Source: Gemmatimonadota bacterium
GTDB taxonomy: Bacteria > Gemmatimonadota > Gemmatimonadetes > Longimicrobiales > Gaopeijiaceae
DNA length: 64,000 nucleotides
Assembly: GCA_030428885.1 (NCBI GenBank)
Contig: JAUIEJ010000006.1
Location: 1 to 64,000 of the forward strand
Direction: 5' to 3'
Below the pieces are notes generated by a model. It saw only the letters and a list, made by a program, of their open reading frames with translations, searched no databases and was not told the origin of the DNA. The first letter of the stretch is position 1, and every line of letters begins with the position of its first letter. Position numbers and translations under genes: made by a program. Below, in pieces: positions 33,361 through 41,874 of the stretch.

Positions 33361-34005
33361 TCACCACCCCACGCCCGCACCTACCCGAAGCTCCGCCGAG
33401 CCCACGACGCCGCAGAAGGGAGCATAGCTGTCCGGACCCCCGCTGCAGGTGCCGAGGGACACCCTCCGGAGTTCCCACTGGCCGAGCAGGTGGAGCGGAA
33501 CGCCCGGAGCGGGTTGGATTCGTACACTCAGCCGAGCCAACACTCCGGCATGGGCGGTGCGCTGCACGAACACGTCGGCCTGGCGTCCGGACGCGGCTTC
33601 GTTGCTGCTGTCCGTGGTCCCCATGACCACCCCGAATCCCACGCCCAGTCGTACGAACGCCCGCGGTTGCATGGTCGCGAGAGCGGCGGCACTGAACGAC
33701 GCGAAGGTGTTTCGGGTCCGGATGGCCTCCACGCCGCACTGGTGCCCGAGGGTGGGGCGCACGCAGGCACGCCCGACGCGGTCCAGGCGGCTGACCAGTC
33801 GATCGAGCTGGACCTCGGCCCGGATCCTGGGATGCACCTGGAACGCGGTGCCGATTCCGGCCCCCGAGGTGGACGGAAAGGCGCGGTGGTCGGAACGCCC
33901 CGAGACGACGAACGCCTGGACGTCCTGGCCGCGGAGCGGGCCGGGCCCGGCGACCGAGACCAGAAGGGCGACCACCAAGAGCGTCCATCGCGGGAAGACG
34001 GGCAT
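33361..34005 (-). CDS. Putative outer-membrane beta-barrel protein
   Basis: The 214-residue product (MPVFPRWTLLVVALLVSVAG) carries a signal peptide ending near LRGQ. About ten short amphipathic strands with conserved glycines follow (for example RAFVRLGVGFGVVMGTT, LSVRIQPAPGVPLHLLGQWE) and a C-terminal RVGAGVGW ending in an aromatic residue, as in small outer-membrane barrels. Two cysteine pairs (CVRPTLGHQC, CSGGPDSYAPFC) may form disulfides in loops. No function is proposed. The UvrC-like gene converges on it with a 12-bp gap. Confidence 0.6.
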   Translation of the reverse strand: MPVFPRWTLLVVALLVSVAGPGPLRGQDVQAFVVSGRSDHRAFPSTSGAGIGTAFQVHPRIRAEVQLDRLVSRLDRVGRACVRPTLGHQCGVEAIRTRNTFASFSAAALATMQPRAFVRLGVGFGVVMGTTDSSNEAASGRQADVFVQRTAHAGVLARLSVRIQPAPGVPLHLLGQWELRRVSLGTCSGGPDSYAPFCGVVGSAELRVGAGVGW

Positions 34006-34158
34006 GGGCGGGGTTCGGGAGTGCGTCGGGTGGAAGAGCGGGGGACCCCACCACGATTCCATCGCCGGGAACGATTCTCACGCCCGACGACGCAGGCGGT
34101 GAGCCCCGGGGGGCAACGGCGATGGCCGCGGGCCGACCGGCCCGACGGCCACCGCCCC

Positions 34159-36786
34159 TCACTCCCCCCGAATCGCCTCCACCGGGTCGATGGACGCCGC
34201 CTGACGGGCCGGAATCCAGGTCGCCACCACGGCCACGCTCCCGAGGAGCAGGGCCACCGAGCCCCAGGTGAGGGGGTCCAGGGCCGTGACGCCGAAAAGG
34301 CGGCTCTCGATGACCCGTGTGGACGCGGCGGCCACCGCCAGACCCACGGCGAGACCCACCGCCGCCGGCGCCAGGCCCTGTCGCACCATCAAGCCGATCA
34401 CCTCGCTCCGGGCCGCCCCGATGGCCATGCGGACGCCGATCTCCCGGGTTCGGCGCTGCACGGCGTGGCGGGTCAGCCCGTAGATGCCCAGCGCGCCCAG
34501 CAGGAGCGCCAGGGCGGCGAACCCCGACACCAGGGTGAGGACCAGCTCGCGGCCGGCCAGGTAGTCGCCCACCATCTCGGCCTCGTGACGCACCTCGTCC
34601 ACCGGGGCGTTGGGATCGACGTCCCGGACCACCCCCCGCACCGCTTCGACCAGGGGGCCCACCGCCGACCCGGAGCGGAGGTGGAGCACGGCCCTCGGTC
34701 CACCCACGACGCCCGGCGGCTGCTGGGCCATGGGACGATAGAGCATGGGTTCGGCGGGCCGCTCCGGCCCGAGGTTCCGGAGGTCGCGAGCGACGCCCAC
34801 CACCCGCACCCAGTTCCAGTCGTCGTCGGTGCGGCCGTCGAGGCCCGTGTTGACCCACTGCCCCACTGCATCGCCGTCGGGGAAGAACCGGCGGGCCAGG
34901 GTCTCGTTCACCACCGCGACCCGTTCGGTCTCCGCTCGGTCCGTGGGTTCGAAGGCCCGCCCCTGGAGCATGTCGATGCCCACCGCCTCGAAGTACGCGT
35001 CCGACACCGAGTGCCAGCGCACGCTCACGTCGGGTTCGGTGGGACGGTCCCGGAGACGCAGCCCGGCCCCGGCTCCCACCTCCGTGGGCATGAACTGCCC
35101 CCACGCCAGGGTCTCCACCCCGGGCAGGGCCTCGATCCGCCGTCCCAATTCACCCCAGTGGGCGCTCTGGGCGTCGGGCTCCAGGACCTCCGCATCGGGG
35201 AATCCCACCGACAACGCCGTGAGTCCCTCCAGATCGAAGCCCAGGTCCAAGGCCCGCACGCTGCCCAGACTCCGGAGCAGCAGCCCCGCACCGAGGACCA
35301 GGACCACGGCCAGGGCCACCTCGGCCCCCACCAGGACGTCGCGCACCCTGCGCTCGAGGCGGGACCCGGCCCGGGCGCCGGCCCCTCGATCGATGGCCGA
35401 CCCCGGGTCCCGACCCGACGCCACCACCGCGGGAACCACACCGAAGGCCACGGCCACCCCCAGCGAGAGGATCAGAGCGAACCCCAGGACCGTGGCGTCG
35501 AGCCCCAGAGACGTGGTGACGGGAAGGAGGGGCGCCACGGCGGGCTGGAGCGCCCGCACGCCGAGCCAGGCGAGGGCCGTTCCCAGGGCCCCTCCCGCCA
35601 CCGCCAGCGCCGCACTCTCGGCCAGGACCAGGGCCAGGATGCGGGTCCGGGCCGCCCCCAGGGCGAGGCGCACGCCCCACTCCTTCGCCCGGTCGGCGGC
35701 CTGGACCAGGGCGAGATTGGCCACGTTCACCGCCACGATGAGCAGGACCAGCCCCGTGGCGCCCAGGAGCAGCAGCAGGGGTGTGCCCAGGTCGCCCACC
35801 TGATCGGCGCCCAGGGGCACGAGGCGGAAGGCGGCGTCGGTCCCGAACGTCTCGGGGTGCCGCTCCCGCAGATCGGCGCCCAGGGCCGCCACCTGATCGC
35901 CGGCCACGTCGATGGAGACCCCCGGCGCCAGTCGCGCCACCACCGTGTGGTACCAGGCGTCGCGAACGGTGGGTGCGTCGGAGCCGAAGAAGTCGGCGGC
36001 GGGAATGTCGTACGGCGCGGCCACCCACGCCGACACCCGATCGGGGAAGGTGAAGTGTTCGGGGGCCACCCCCACGATCTCGTACGAGGCGCCGTTCATC
36101 TCCAGGGTGCGGCCCACCACGGCCGGATCCCGGCCGTACCGCCGGGTCCAGAGCCCATGGGAGATTACCGCGACCCGCTCGCCTTCGGGCACCGCCGCGG
36201 GACCGAAGCCGCCCCCCACGGCGGGCGCCACGCCCAGCGTCTGGAAGAAGTCGGCCGAGACGTGGGCGAACCGGATCCGCTCCGGCGCGCCGTCGCCCGT
36301 GACGCTGGCCCCCCGGGGCACGTAGGCCGTGACGGCTGCGAAGGCGGCGACCCGTTCCCGGAGATCGAGGAAGTCGGCGGGGGCCGGGTTGCGGTTGGGG
36401 CGCTCGGCGTCCGACTCCCACACCCGTACGAGTCGATCCGGCTCGGCGAAGGGCAGAGGATCGAAGAGCACGGCGTCCACCACCGAGAAGATGGCCACGG
36501 TGGCGCCGATCCCCAGGGCCAGCGTGCCCACCACCAGGGCCGAGTACCGGGGCCGGCGCACGAGGGCCCGGAGACCTCCGCGCAGGCTCTCGCCGAGACC
36601 GGAGGCCGAGCGCCTCCGCTCCCGGGTGCGCTGCAGGCGGCCCACCTCCCGGCGAATCTCGCCCAGGTCACCGAAGGCGGCCTCGGCCCGGCGCCGGGCC
36701 TCGCGAGCGGGCACTCCCTGGGCCATGAGTTCCCGGGCACGCTCCTCGATGTGGAATTCGAGCTCGTCCCGGACCGGATCGTTCAC
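34159..36786 (-). CDS. ADOP-type ABC transporter permease (duplicated MacB-like)
   Basis: The 875-residue protein begins with the N-terminal prefix domain of PadR-linked permeases (RDELEFHIEERARELMAQGV then PAREARRRAEAAFGD). It then has two MacB/FtsX units, each with a periplasmic MacB_PCD domain and four helices in total (first unit around 60-410, second about 450-875). Signatures include GATVAIFSVVDAVLFDPLPF, ALGAARTRILALVLAESAAL, VNVANLALVQAADRAKEWGV and a C-terminal VATWIPARQAASIDPVEAIR. This is the acidobacterial duplicated orphan permease design, found without its own ATPase gene. The GTG start overlaps the PadR stop. The transported compound is unknown. Confidence 0.92.
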   Translation of the reverse strand: MNDPVRDELEFHIEERARELMAQGVPAREARRRAEAAFGDLGEIRREVGRLQRTRERRRSASGLGESLRGGLRALVRRPRYSALVVGTLALGIGATVAIFSVVDAVLFDPLPFAEPDRLVRVWESDAERPNRNPAPADFLDLRERVAAFAAVTAYVPRGASVTGDGAPERIRFAHVSADFFQTLGVAPAVGGGFGPAAVPEGERVAVISHGLWTRRYGRDPAVVGRTLEMNGASYEIVGVAPEHFTFPDRVSAWVAAPYDIPAADFFGSDAPTVRDAWYHTVVARLAPGVSIDVAGDQVAALGADLRERHPETFGTDAAFRLVPLGADQVGDLGTPLLLLLGATGLVLLIVAVNVANLALVQAADRAKEWGVRLALGAARTRILALVLAESAALAVAGGALGTALAWLGVRALQPAVAPLLPVTTSLGLDATVLGFALILSLGVAVAFGVVPAVVASGRDPGSAIDRGAGARAGSRLERRVRDVLVGAEVALAVVLVLGAGLLLRSLGSVRALDLGFDLEGLTALSVGFPDAEVLEPDAQSAHWGELGRRIEALPGVETLAWGQFMPTEVGAGAGLRLRDRPTEPDVSVRWHSVSDAYFEAVGIDMLQGRAFEPTDRAETERVAVVNETLARRFFPDGDAVGQWVNTGLDGRTDDDWNWVRVVGVARDLRNLGPERPAEPMLYRPMAQQPPGVVGGPRAVLHLRSGSAVGPLVEAVRGVVRDVDPNAPVDEVRHEAEMVGDYLAGRELVLTLVSGFAALALLLGALGIYGLTRHAVQRRTREIGVRMAIGAARSEVIGLMVRQGLAPAAVGLAVGLAVAAASTRVIESRLFGVTALDPLTWGSVALLLGSVAVVATWIPARQAASIDPVEAIRGE

Positions 36787-37124
36787 GACGCCCCCCCTTC
36801 CGCCGGGCGGCGGACCGAAGCCACGGCGCCTCGGAAGCGGGCCCAGTCGGCCTCCATCTCGTCCAGGCGTTGGGCCCCCGCGGCGGTGAGGGCGTAGAAC
36901 TTCGCCCGCCGGCCGGCGTCGGTGCGTCCCCAGTCCGAACTCAGGAGTCCCCGATTTTCCATGCGGTGGAGCGCCGGATACAGGACTCCCTCGGCGACGT
37001 CGAGTACGCCGCTGGAGCTTTCGCGAAGGATCCTGCCGACGCCGAACCCGTGCATGGGCTCGGACTCGAGGACCCGGAGCACCAGCAGTTCCAGCGTACC
37101 CGTGAACAGATCGTTGCCACCCAT
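36783..37124 (-). CDS. PadR family transcriptional regulator
   Basis: The 113-residue protein has a PadR winged helix: LFTGTLELLVLRVLESEPMH then GFGVGRIL, EGVLYPALHRMENRGLLSSD and RRAKFYALTAAGAQRLDEM. It lacks the long C-terminal coiled-coil domain of full PadR, as expected for the short subfamily paired with ADOP permeases. It precedes the permease and overlaps it by 4 nt. A 7-7-7 palindrome 45 bp upstream is its likely operator, so the pair is probably autoregulated. Confidence 0.92.
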   Translation of the reverse strand: MGGNDLFTGTLELLVLRVLESEPMHGFGVGRILRESSSGVLDVAEGVLYPALHRMENRGLLSSDWGRTDAGRRAKFYALTAAGAQRLDEMEADWARFRGAVASVRRPAEGGAS

Positions 37125-37168
37125 CGCCGTCGTCTCCCCGGGAGGCCCGACGCCTCCCCTCGGTGAGC

Positions 37169-37189
37169 TACCCTACTTGAACTAGGGTA
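37169..37189. promoter_or_regulatory. Putative PadR operator (TACCCTA-7-TAGGGTA)
   Basis: TACCCTA at 37169-37175 and TAGGGTA at 37183-37189 form a perfect inverted repeat around cttgaac. It lies 45 bp upstream of the padR start on the minus strand. Its dyad symmetry fits a PadR dimer. It may also overlap the promoter, as the surrounding DNA is the most AT-rich of this gap. Confidence 0.6.
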
Positions 37190-37237
37190 TTGGACGCCGC
37201 AAAGGGCGAAAGGGTTTCACGGGGGACTGCCGACCGG

Positions 37238-37702
37238 CTACGGCATCGCCTCTCCCGCCATCTTCAGCACCGTCTCGAACTCGGCCTTCCGCACGGGCTG
37301 GACCGACAGTCGGGAGTTGTTGACCAGCACCATGTCGGCCAGGCCTTTCCGAGCCTTGATGTCGGGAAGGCCCACCTGCTCGTCGAACTTCCGAACGAAC
37401 TCGATGTCCACGAGCCACCAACGGGGATCGTCCTCGTCGGACTTGGCATCGAAGTACTTGTGCTTCGGGTCGAACTGAGTGGGGTCGGGGTACGCTTCCT
37501 TCACCACCCGGGCCAGCCCCGTCACGGCCGAGGGCGTCTGGCGGGAGTGGTAGTAGAGCACCCAGTCGCCCTTCTCCATGGCCTTCATGTTGTTCCGGGC
37601 CTGGTAGTTCCGAACGCCGTCCCACATCGTGCGCCCGTCTTTCTTCAGGTCGTCGATGGAGTAGACGTCGGCTTCGCTCTTCATGAGCCAGTACTTCGCC
37701 AT
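37238..37702 (-). CDS. EVE domain-containing protein
   Basis: The 154-residue protein is a single EVE (PUA-like) domain: MAKYWLMKSEADVYSIDDLK, TMWDGVRNYQARNNMKAMEK, GDWVLYYHSRQTPSAVTGLA, then WWLVDIEFVRKFDEQV and LVNNSRLSVQPVRKAEFETV. EVE domains bind modified bases in RNA or DNA; related human THYN1 reads modified cytosine or adenine derivatives. The aromatic cage (WxL, WDGVRNY) is intact. It is downstream of the AadA-like gene on the same strand, with 44 bp between. Exact ligand unknown. Confidence 0.92.
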   Translation of the reverse strand: MAKYWLMKSEADVYSIDDLKKDGRTMWDGVRNYQARNNMKAMEKGDWVLYYHSRQTPSAVTGLARVVKEAYPDPTQFDPKHKYFDAKSDEDDPRWWLVDIEFVRKFDEQVGLPDIKARKGLADMVLVNNSRLSVQPVRKAEFETVLKMAGEAMP

Positions 37703-37746
37703 GGGTCGTCGGGGGTCGGAGGGGAACAGGGCGCCGTCGCGGGGAT

Positions 37747-38610
37747 CTACTCCAGGGTCGACGAAGGGTGCCCGGGGAGGGGGTCGGTAGGGGCGATGTC
37801 CACGACCTCCCGGACCCGACGACCCAGGATCACCGCCATGGCGTCGCGGAACGCCAGGAGGGCCTCCACGTCCCACACCCGGCCGGCGGTGCGTCGATGG
37901 TCCGGGGGAATCCACCCCGGGTCCCGGTGGGCGTCCAGGGCGTCCACGACCACCCGCCGCACCTCCCGGGGCACCTCCCCCACCGCCCAGCGCCCCGCCT
38001 CCACTTTCGACGGTGTGCTGGTGTGCCCGGGACGCCGATCGATCCACAGCCCGCGACACAGATTGAGGACTCCGTAGACGGGGCTCTCGAGAATGTGGTC
38101 CCCCTCCAGGATCCACTCCTGGTCGGCCTCCACCGACGCCCGGAACACGGGCCCGGGCACCGGGGCGAACACCTGGTCCACCGGGGGTCCCGAGAGCACG
38201 AATCCCGTCTCCTGGAGACAGCGGATGTGGGCCGCCAGGTCGTCGTCGGTGGCCCCCGACGCGCCGTAGTCGGCCGTCCCCGCCAGGATTCCCTCCACCA
38301 GGTTCTCTCCGAAGTGGAGCTCGTAGGGCATGGGCCAGATCCCCGCGGCTGTGATCCGACGCAGCAGCACCGACAGCTCCAGGGTGCCGATGGTGGGACG
38401 GGCCGCGGCGGCGTCGACGCACGCCAGCGACACCCGCTCCTTGAGAGCCGGGTCCAGGGGGTGCTCCACCACGAAGAGGAGATCGACGTCGCTCTTGGGC
38501 GGATGATAGGCCCCCGACGCCAGGGACCCGTGGAGGTAGGTGCCCACGAACCCCACGTCGGTGAGGGAGTCCTGCACCACACGCACCGCCTGCTCGACCC
38601 ACGTCTTCAC
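37747..38610 (-). CDS. AadA-like aminoglycoside nucleotidyltransferase family protein
   Basis: The roughly 287-residue protein carries an N-terminal nucleotidyltransferase motif GTYLHGSLASGAYHPPKSDV followed by DLLFVV (GS-x9-D-x-D pattern), then the AadA/DUF4111 C-terminal helical domain (GVLNLCRGLWIDRR, WAVGEVPREVRRVVVDALDA). Relatives adenylate streptomycin or spectinomycin, but many chromosomal members have no proven resistance role. The start is unsure: GTG at 38610 is chosen because longer versions run into the M24 peptidase gene. No cassette, integron or insertion sequence lies nearby, and codon use matches its neighbours, so recent transfer is not suggested. Confidence 0.75.
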   Translation of the reverse strand: MKTWVEQAVRVVQDSLTDVGFVGTYLHGSLASGAYHPPKSDVDLLFVVEHPLDPALKERVSLACVDAAAARPTIGTLELSVLLRRITAAGIWPMPYELHFGENLVEGILAGTADYGASGATDDDLAAHIRCLQETGFVLSGPPVDQVFAPVPGPVFRASVEADQEWILEGDHILESPVYGVLNLCRGLWIDRRPGHTSTPSKVEAGRWAVGEVPREVRRVVVDALDAHRDPGWIPPDHRRTAGRVWDVEALLAFRDAMAVILGRRVREVVDIAPTDPLPGHPSSTLE

Positions 38611-38647
38611 CCGCGGGTCGCAGTCGGGCCACCGCTGCCCCGGCGGG

Positions 38648-40018
38648 CTACCAGACGAGATGGAACGTCTCCTGGCGGCGGAACACCCAGTGCCGCGCCC
38701 CGCTTTCGTCCAGATACGCGTCCTCTTCCTGCCGGCACGAGGCCTCGTCGCCGCCCCACTCGGGAATGGCCATGCGGGCCTGGAGTTCGATGGAAAACCA
38801 CGTGGACGGGCGGATCCTGGCATCGCCTCGTCCCGGGACTCCCTCCTGACGATCCCACAGGCCGATGAGGGGGCCGGCCCCGTGGCCGTGGTCCCCGATG
38901 GGATGGGAGTACAGGGTGCCCGTGATGCCCTCGGCGGCCATACCCGCCTGGGCGGCGGCCAACGCCTCGTTGCCGGTGCGGCCGGGCTCCATGGCGGCGA
39001 GTTGGAGGTCCTGCATGCGATTGGCCGCGGCGAGGCACGCCCGGAGTCCCGCGGGAACCTCGGTCTCGCCGTCCCGCAGCACGTAGCCCAGGTGCTGGGT
39101 GTCGGTCTTGAGCCGCTGGGCGATGACGCCGAAATCGGTCCAGAGCAGGTCGCCCGGCTGGATCACGGGGGGGCCGTCGCCCGACATGCCCCCGGCACGC
39201 TGGACGTCCACCGAGGGCTGGAACCAGGTGCCCATGCCCAGGTCGTTCACCCGCTGACGCAGCCACCAGACCACGTCTTCGGTGGTGGTCTCCCCCGGCG
39301 TGATGACGCTGTTGGAGAACGCCTCGGAGATGATGGCGTGGACCGTCTCCATGACCTCCCGGTAGCGGGGCATCATTTCGGGCACCCGCACCGCGATGTA
39401 GTCGGTGGCGAGGCGCGGTTCCCGCCGCACCCGGGCCCGATAGGTGTCGCCGAGAGCCCGTTCCAGGGCCTCCCGCTCTCCACTGGCGAGACCGTCGGCG
39501 AAGGCCCACGTCTCGTCGATGTTGAGGACGATGTTGGACGGGTCGCGATCGGTGACGATCTCGTTCAGGAGCCGCCACTGCTCGTCGCCCCACAGTTCGG
39601 CCTGCTCCCCCGTGGGCGCGGGCCGGGGCGAACGATAGATCTCGAAGAGTCCGCCCTGGCTGGTGCCGCCCAGGGCCAACCGCTCCACCGAACCGTCGTC
39701 CTGCCGGGTGAAGACGTAGATGGAGCGGCGCCGGGCCGCGAAGGTCGTGGGCGCGATGATGGACCAGAACACCGGGTCCTCGCCGTACTCCCGCATGGAG
39801 AGGATCCACATGTCCACGTCGTACTCGGCCATGAGGGCCGGGAGCACGCGATTCAGGCGGGCGTCGACCCACTCCTGCATCTCGGCCGCCTGGGCCCGAA
39901 CCGGGGGCAGGGGGTGATAGCGGGCGGGGGCGCCGTCCGGGACCGGAGCCGGGGGCTGGGCGGCGGCGGGTACGGCGACGGCCAGAAGGCCGGCGAGCAG
40001 GAGGAAGCGACGGACCAT
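38648..40018 (-). CDS. Secreted M24 family metallopeptidase (Xaa-Pro type)
   Basis: The 456-residue protein starts MVRRFLLLAGLLAVAVPAAA (signal peptide, cleavage after AAAQ). The C-terminal pita-bread domain holds the metal ligands: D in LLWTDFGVIAQ, D in RLKTDTQHLGYV, H in LYSHPIGDHGHGAGP, E in FSIELQARM and a late E (RRQETFHLVW). The N-terminal half resembles a creatinase-type lobe. Exported M24 peptidases of this type occur in several diderm phyla and probably remove Xaa-Pro from peptides in the periplasm. A GTACCTT sequence upstream on the minus strand may be its -10. Confidence 0.85.
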   Translation of the reverse strand: MVRRFLLLAGLLAVAVPAAAQPPAPVPDGAPARYHPLPPVRAQAAEMQEWVDARLNRVLPALMAEYDVDMWILSMREYGEDPVFWSIIAPTTFAARRRSIYVFTRQDDGSVERLALGGTSQGGLFEIYRSPRPAPTGEQAELWGDEQWRLLNEIVTDRDPSNIVLNIDETWAFADGLASGEREALERALGDTYRARVRREPRLATDYIAVRVPEMMPRYREVMETVHAIISEAFSNSVITPGETTTEDVVWWLRQRVNDLGMGTWFQPSVDVQRAGGMSGDGPPVIQPGDLLWTDFGVIAQRLKTDTQHLGYVLRDGETEVPAGLRACLAAANRMQDLQLAAMEPGRTGNEALAAAQAGMAAEGITGTLYSHPIGDHGHGAGPLIGLWDRQEGVPGRGDARIRPSTWFSIELQARMAIPEWGGDEASCRQEEDAYLDESGARHWVFRRQETFHLVW

Positions 40019-40088
40019 GGCGACCAACCGTGGAGTGTGGGCGGAGGGCAGGGCCAAGGTACGGGGCCGCTCGCCCGGGGGCCACGGC

Positions 40089-40658
40089 TCACCCCGTGCG
40101 CGCGGCGGCCTCCGTCGCGGCCTGAAGCTGCGCCCGCTCCCTCCGCATGGCGTCGGGGGTGGCGGCTACGGCGGCCTCCATGCGGGTGCGGATCAGCCAG
40201 ACGCCCGTTCCGATGGTGGCGGTGCTCGCCACCGCCACGGCGCTCCAGAACACGACCCAGAGGGTGGTGCCCTGGGCCTGGGTAGCCACCCAGGGCATGA
40301 GGAGCCGGGTGGAGGTCTCGGCCACGAAGGCGGCGGCGAGTCCCATGTACGACCCGGCCATCCATCCGGCGTGGGCCTCGATCCAGGTTTTTCGGGGACG
40401 CCGGAGCAGCACCGTGCCCATGGCCACCAGGAGGGTGGCGAAAGCGACGAGAGCGAAGAAGTGGAACGGGCCGAAGGCACCGGTGAGACGGTAGATCCCC
40501 AGGGCCGTGGCGTTCACCACGATCATGGCCGCCACGTAGAGGTGCCCCAGGGTGCGATGCCACCGGGTGCCCTTGGCGATGAGGAACACCCACCCCCCGG
40601 CCGCCAGGGCCACGAAGGCCGAGATCAGGTGCATGTGGCCCAGGGCGTCGTGACTCAC
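40089..40658 (-). CDS. DUF2306-like membrane protein
   Basis: The 189-residue protein has about five to six membrane helices and the DUF2306-like motif WHRTLGHLYVAAMIVVNATA with FGPFHFFALVAFAT and WIEAHAGWMAGSYMGLAAAF. Conserved histidines line several helices, as in heme- or quinone-binding membrane proteins, but no function is established. It starts at a GTG overlapping the stop of the small regulator gene, so it is the third gene of that operon. Confidence 0.75.
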   Translation of the reverse strand: MSHDALGHMHLISAFVALAAGGWVFLIAKGTRWHRTLGHLYVAAMIVVNATALGIYRLTGAFGPFHFFALVAFATLLVAMGTVLLRRPRKTWIEAHAGWMAGSYMGLAAAFVAETSTRLLMPWVATQAQGTTLWVVFWSAVAVASTATIGTGVWLIRTRMEAAVAATPDAMRRERAQLQAATEAAARTG

Positions 40659-40963
40659 GGGGACTCCTTCTCCACGGGGTCGGGATGGAGCAGATGCTCC
40701 AGGTGGTCGACGTAGGTGCGGAACGCGGCACGGCCGGCGGCGGTGAGGGCGTAGCGGGTGACTCCGGTGGTGCGGTTCGCCGCGACGTAGCCCGCATCCA
40801 CCAGGCGGGTGAGGTGGGTGCTCAGGTTGCCGTCGGTGGTGCCAACGGCGTCCCGCAGCCAGGTGAACTCGGCATCGTCCACCGACGCCAGGAGCGAGAC
40901 CGCCGCCAGGCGGAGGCGGGAGTGGATGACCGGGTCGAGGGCCCGGTAGTCGAAGTCGCTCAT
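40655..40963 (-). CDS. Small winged-helix transcriptional regulator
   Basis: The 102-residue protein is almost only a winged helix: IHSRLRLAAVSLLASVDDAE then FTWLRDAVGTTDGNLSTHLT (recognition helix) and RLVDAGYVAANRTTGVTRYA (wing). It fits the MarR/ArsR-like HTH_34 group often found with small membrane proteins. ATGA overlaps link it to the membrane protein before it and GTGA to the one after. Two palindromes upstream of the operon are its likely sites. Confidence 0.85.
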   Translation of the reverse strand: MSDFDYRALDPVIHSRLRLAAVSLLASVDDAEFTWLRDAVGTTDGNLSTHLTRLVDAGYVAANRTTGVTRYALTAAGRAAFRTYVDHLEHLLHPDPVEKESP

Positions 40964-41541
40964 GGCCGGCCCTCCGGCAGGCGGGACAGGGCCAGGCCCG
41001 GCCCCGCCTCGAGGAGGAGCGCCAGGGCCGCCAGTACCAGAAGGCTCGCGTCGGACGGCCAGAGCAGGAGGCCGGCGGCGCCGACCCACCACGCCAAGGC
41101 CACCCACCGGAGGGCGGGGAGGGAGGCGATCCGGGCGGCGGTGAAGTAGGCGGCTCCGAAGACGGCCGCCACGACCCCGGGGAAGGCGGTGGGGGCGAGG
41201 CCGCCCCCGTACAGGCCCACGGTCCCCACCACGGTGAGGGTCACGCCCGTCCCCACCCATAGGGACTCGAAGGCCCGGGTGGCCTGGTTCCGGGCCCGGG
41301 GAGGCCCGGCGCGTCCCAGGAGCGCCGACCCGGACCATCCGATGGTGAGGGCCACCGGCCAGAGGATCCACGCCGCCCCCCACGCCTCCTGCTCCACGGC
41401 CCACCAGGTGGCCACCAGGGCCACCGCCGACACCACCCCCCACCACACCTGATGACGCCAGGTCTCCACCATGACCCGGCGCCCCTCCTCCATCCACGAA
41501 CGGATGTCGGCGAGTTCTCGTCGGGCGGTATCGGGGTCCAT
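40960..41541 (-). CDS. Membrane protein of a regulator-coupled operon
   Basis: The 193-residue protein has a short charged N-terminus (MDPDTARRELADIRSWMEEG) and about six membrane helices. It resembles the membrane partner often encoded next to HTH_34-type regulators. No catalytic motif is seen. It is first in an operon with the regulator (ATGA overlap) and the DUF2306-like protein. A tandem palindrome lies 24-60 bp upstream. Confidence 0.65.
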   Translation of the reverse strand: MDPDTARRELADIRSWMEEGRRVMVETWRHQVWWGVVSAVALVATWWAVEQEAWGAAWILWPVALTIGWSGSALLGRAGPPRARNQATRAFESLWVGTGVTLTVVGTVGLYGGGLAPTAFPGVVAAVFGAAYFTAARIASLPALRWVALAWWVGAAGLLLWPSDASLLVLAALALLLEAGPGLALSRLPEGRP

Positions 41542-41564
41542 GGCGGGTCCGGGGGCGGGGGGAC

Positions 41565-41601
41565 GGCTTTGATCCGCAAAGCCAACTTTGAGTCTCAAAG
41601 T
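41565..41601. promoter_or_regulatory. Tandem operator-like palindromes (GGCTTTG-5-CAAAGCC; ACTTTGAG-1-CTCAAAGT)
   Basis: GGCTTTG at 41565-41571 pairs with CAAAGCC at 41577-41583, and ACTTTGAG at 41585-41592 pairs with CTCAAAGT at 41594-41601; both are perfect. They share the core CTTTG...CAAAG and lie 1 bp apart, 24 bp upstream of the membrane-protein/regulator operon. They are the likely binding sites of the small winged-helix regulator encoded there. Confidence 0.6.
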
Positions 41602-41707
41602 ACCGGAAAACGGGATGCGTGTCGAGGGCGGGGGCGTTGGGCGATCGCCGCCGGCCGGGTGCGGATGCGGATTCCGGGGGTGTCGCCGTCCGGGTCCGGC
41701 ACGGCGC

Positions 41708-41874
41708 GAAATCCCCAACAGATCCAAACGGCGACCCGAAAGGGGAATTCCCACCGCCATTGGACGTCGAATCCCCACCCGGAGTCCCACGTTGGCCGCA
41801 GCTCGGGGACTTGGCCTCGAATGGCGGTGGAGAATCCCCAAGCGGGGTGGTCCGAGGGCTCCACTGGGGAATTC
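41708..41874. repeat. Cluster of GAATCCCCA-type repeats with an 11-bp inverted repeat
   Basis: GAATCCCCA or a close variant occurs at 41708 (gaaatcccca), 41769 and 41832, and in reverse orientation as ggggaattc at 41742 and 41866. The 41742-41752 copy forms the palindrome GGGAATTCCC. CCACCGCCATT (41751-41761) is repeated inverted at 41820-41830. The spacing is irregular (about 27-65 bp). Operators or remnants of a dispersed repeat are both possible. Confidence 0.45.

Noticed and set aside
34020-36900. Very long plus-strand frame opposite the ADOP permease.
   Set aside because: High GC leaves antisense frames open; the translation is rich in H, R, G and P and has no domain, while the minus strand encodes a complete ADOP permease.
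37747-38610. Horizontally acquired antibiotic-resistance cassette.
   Set aside because: The AadA-like gene has no attC, insertion sequence or composition change, and chromosomal members of this family are common.
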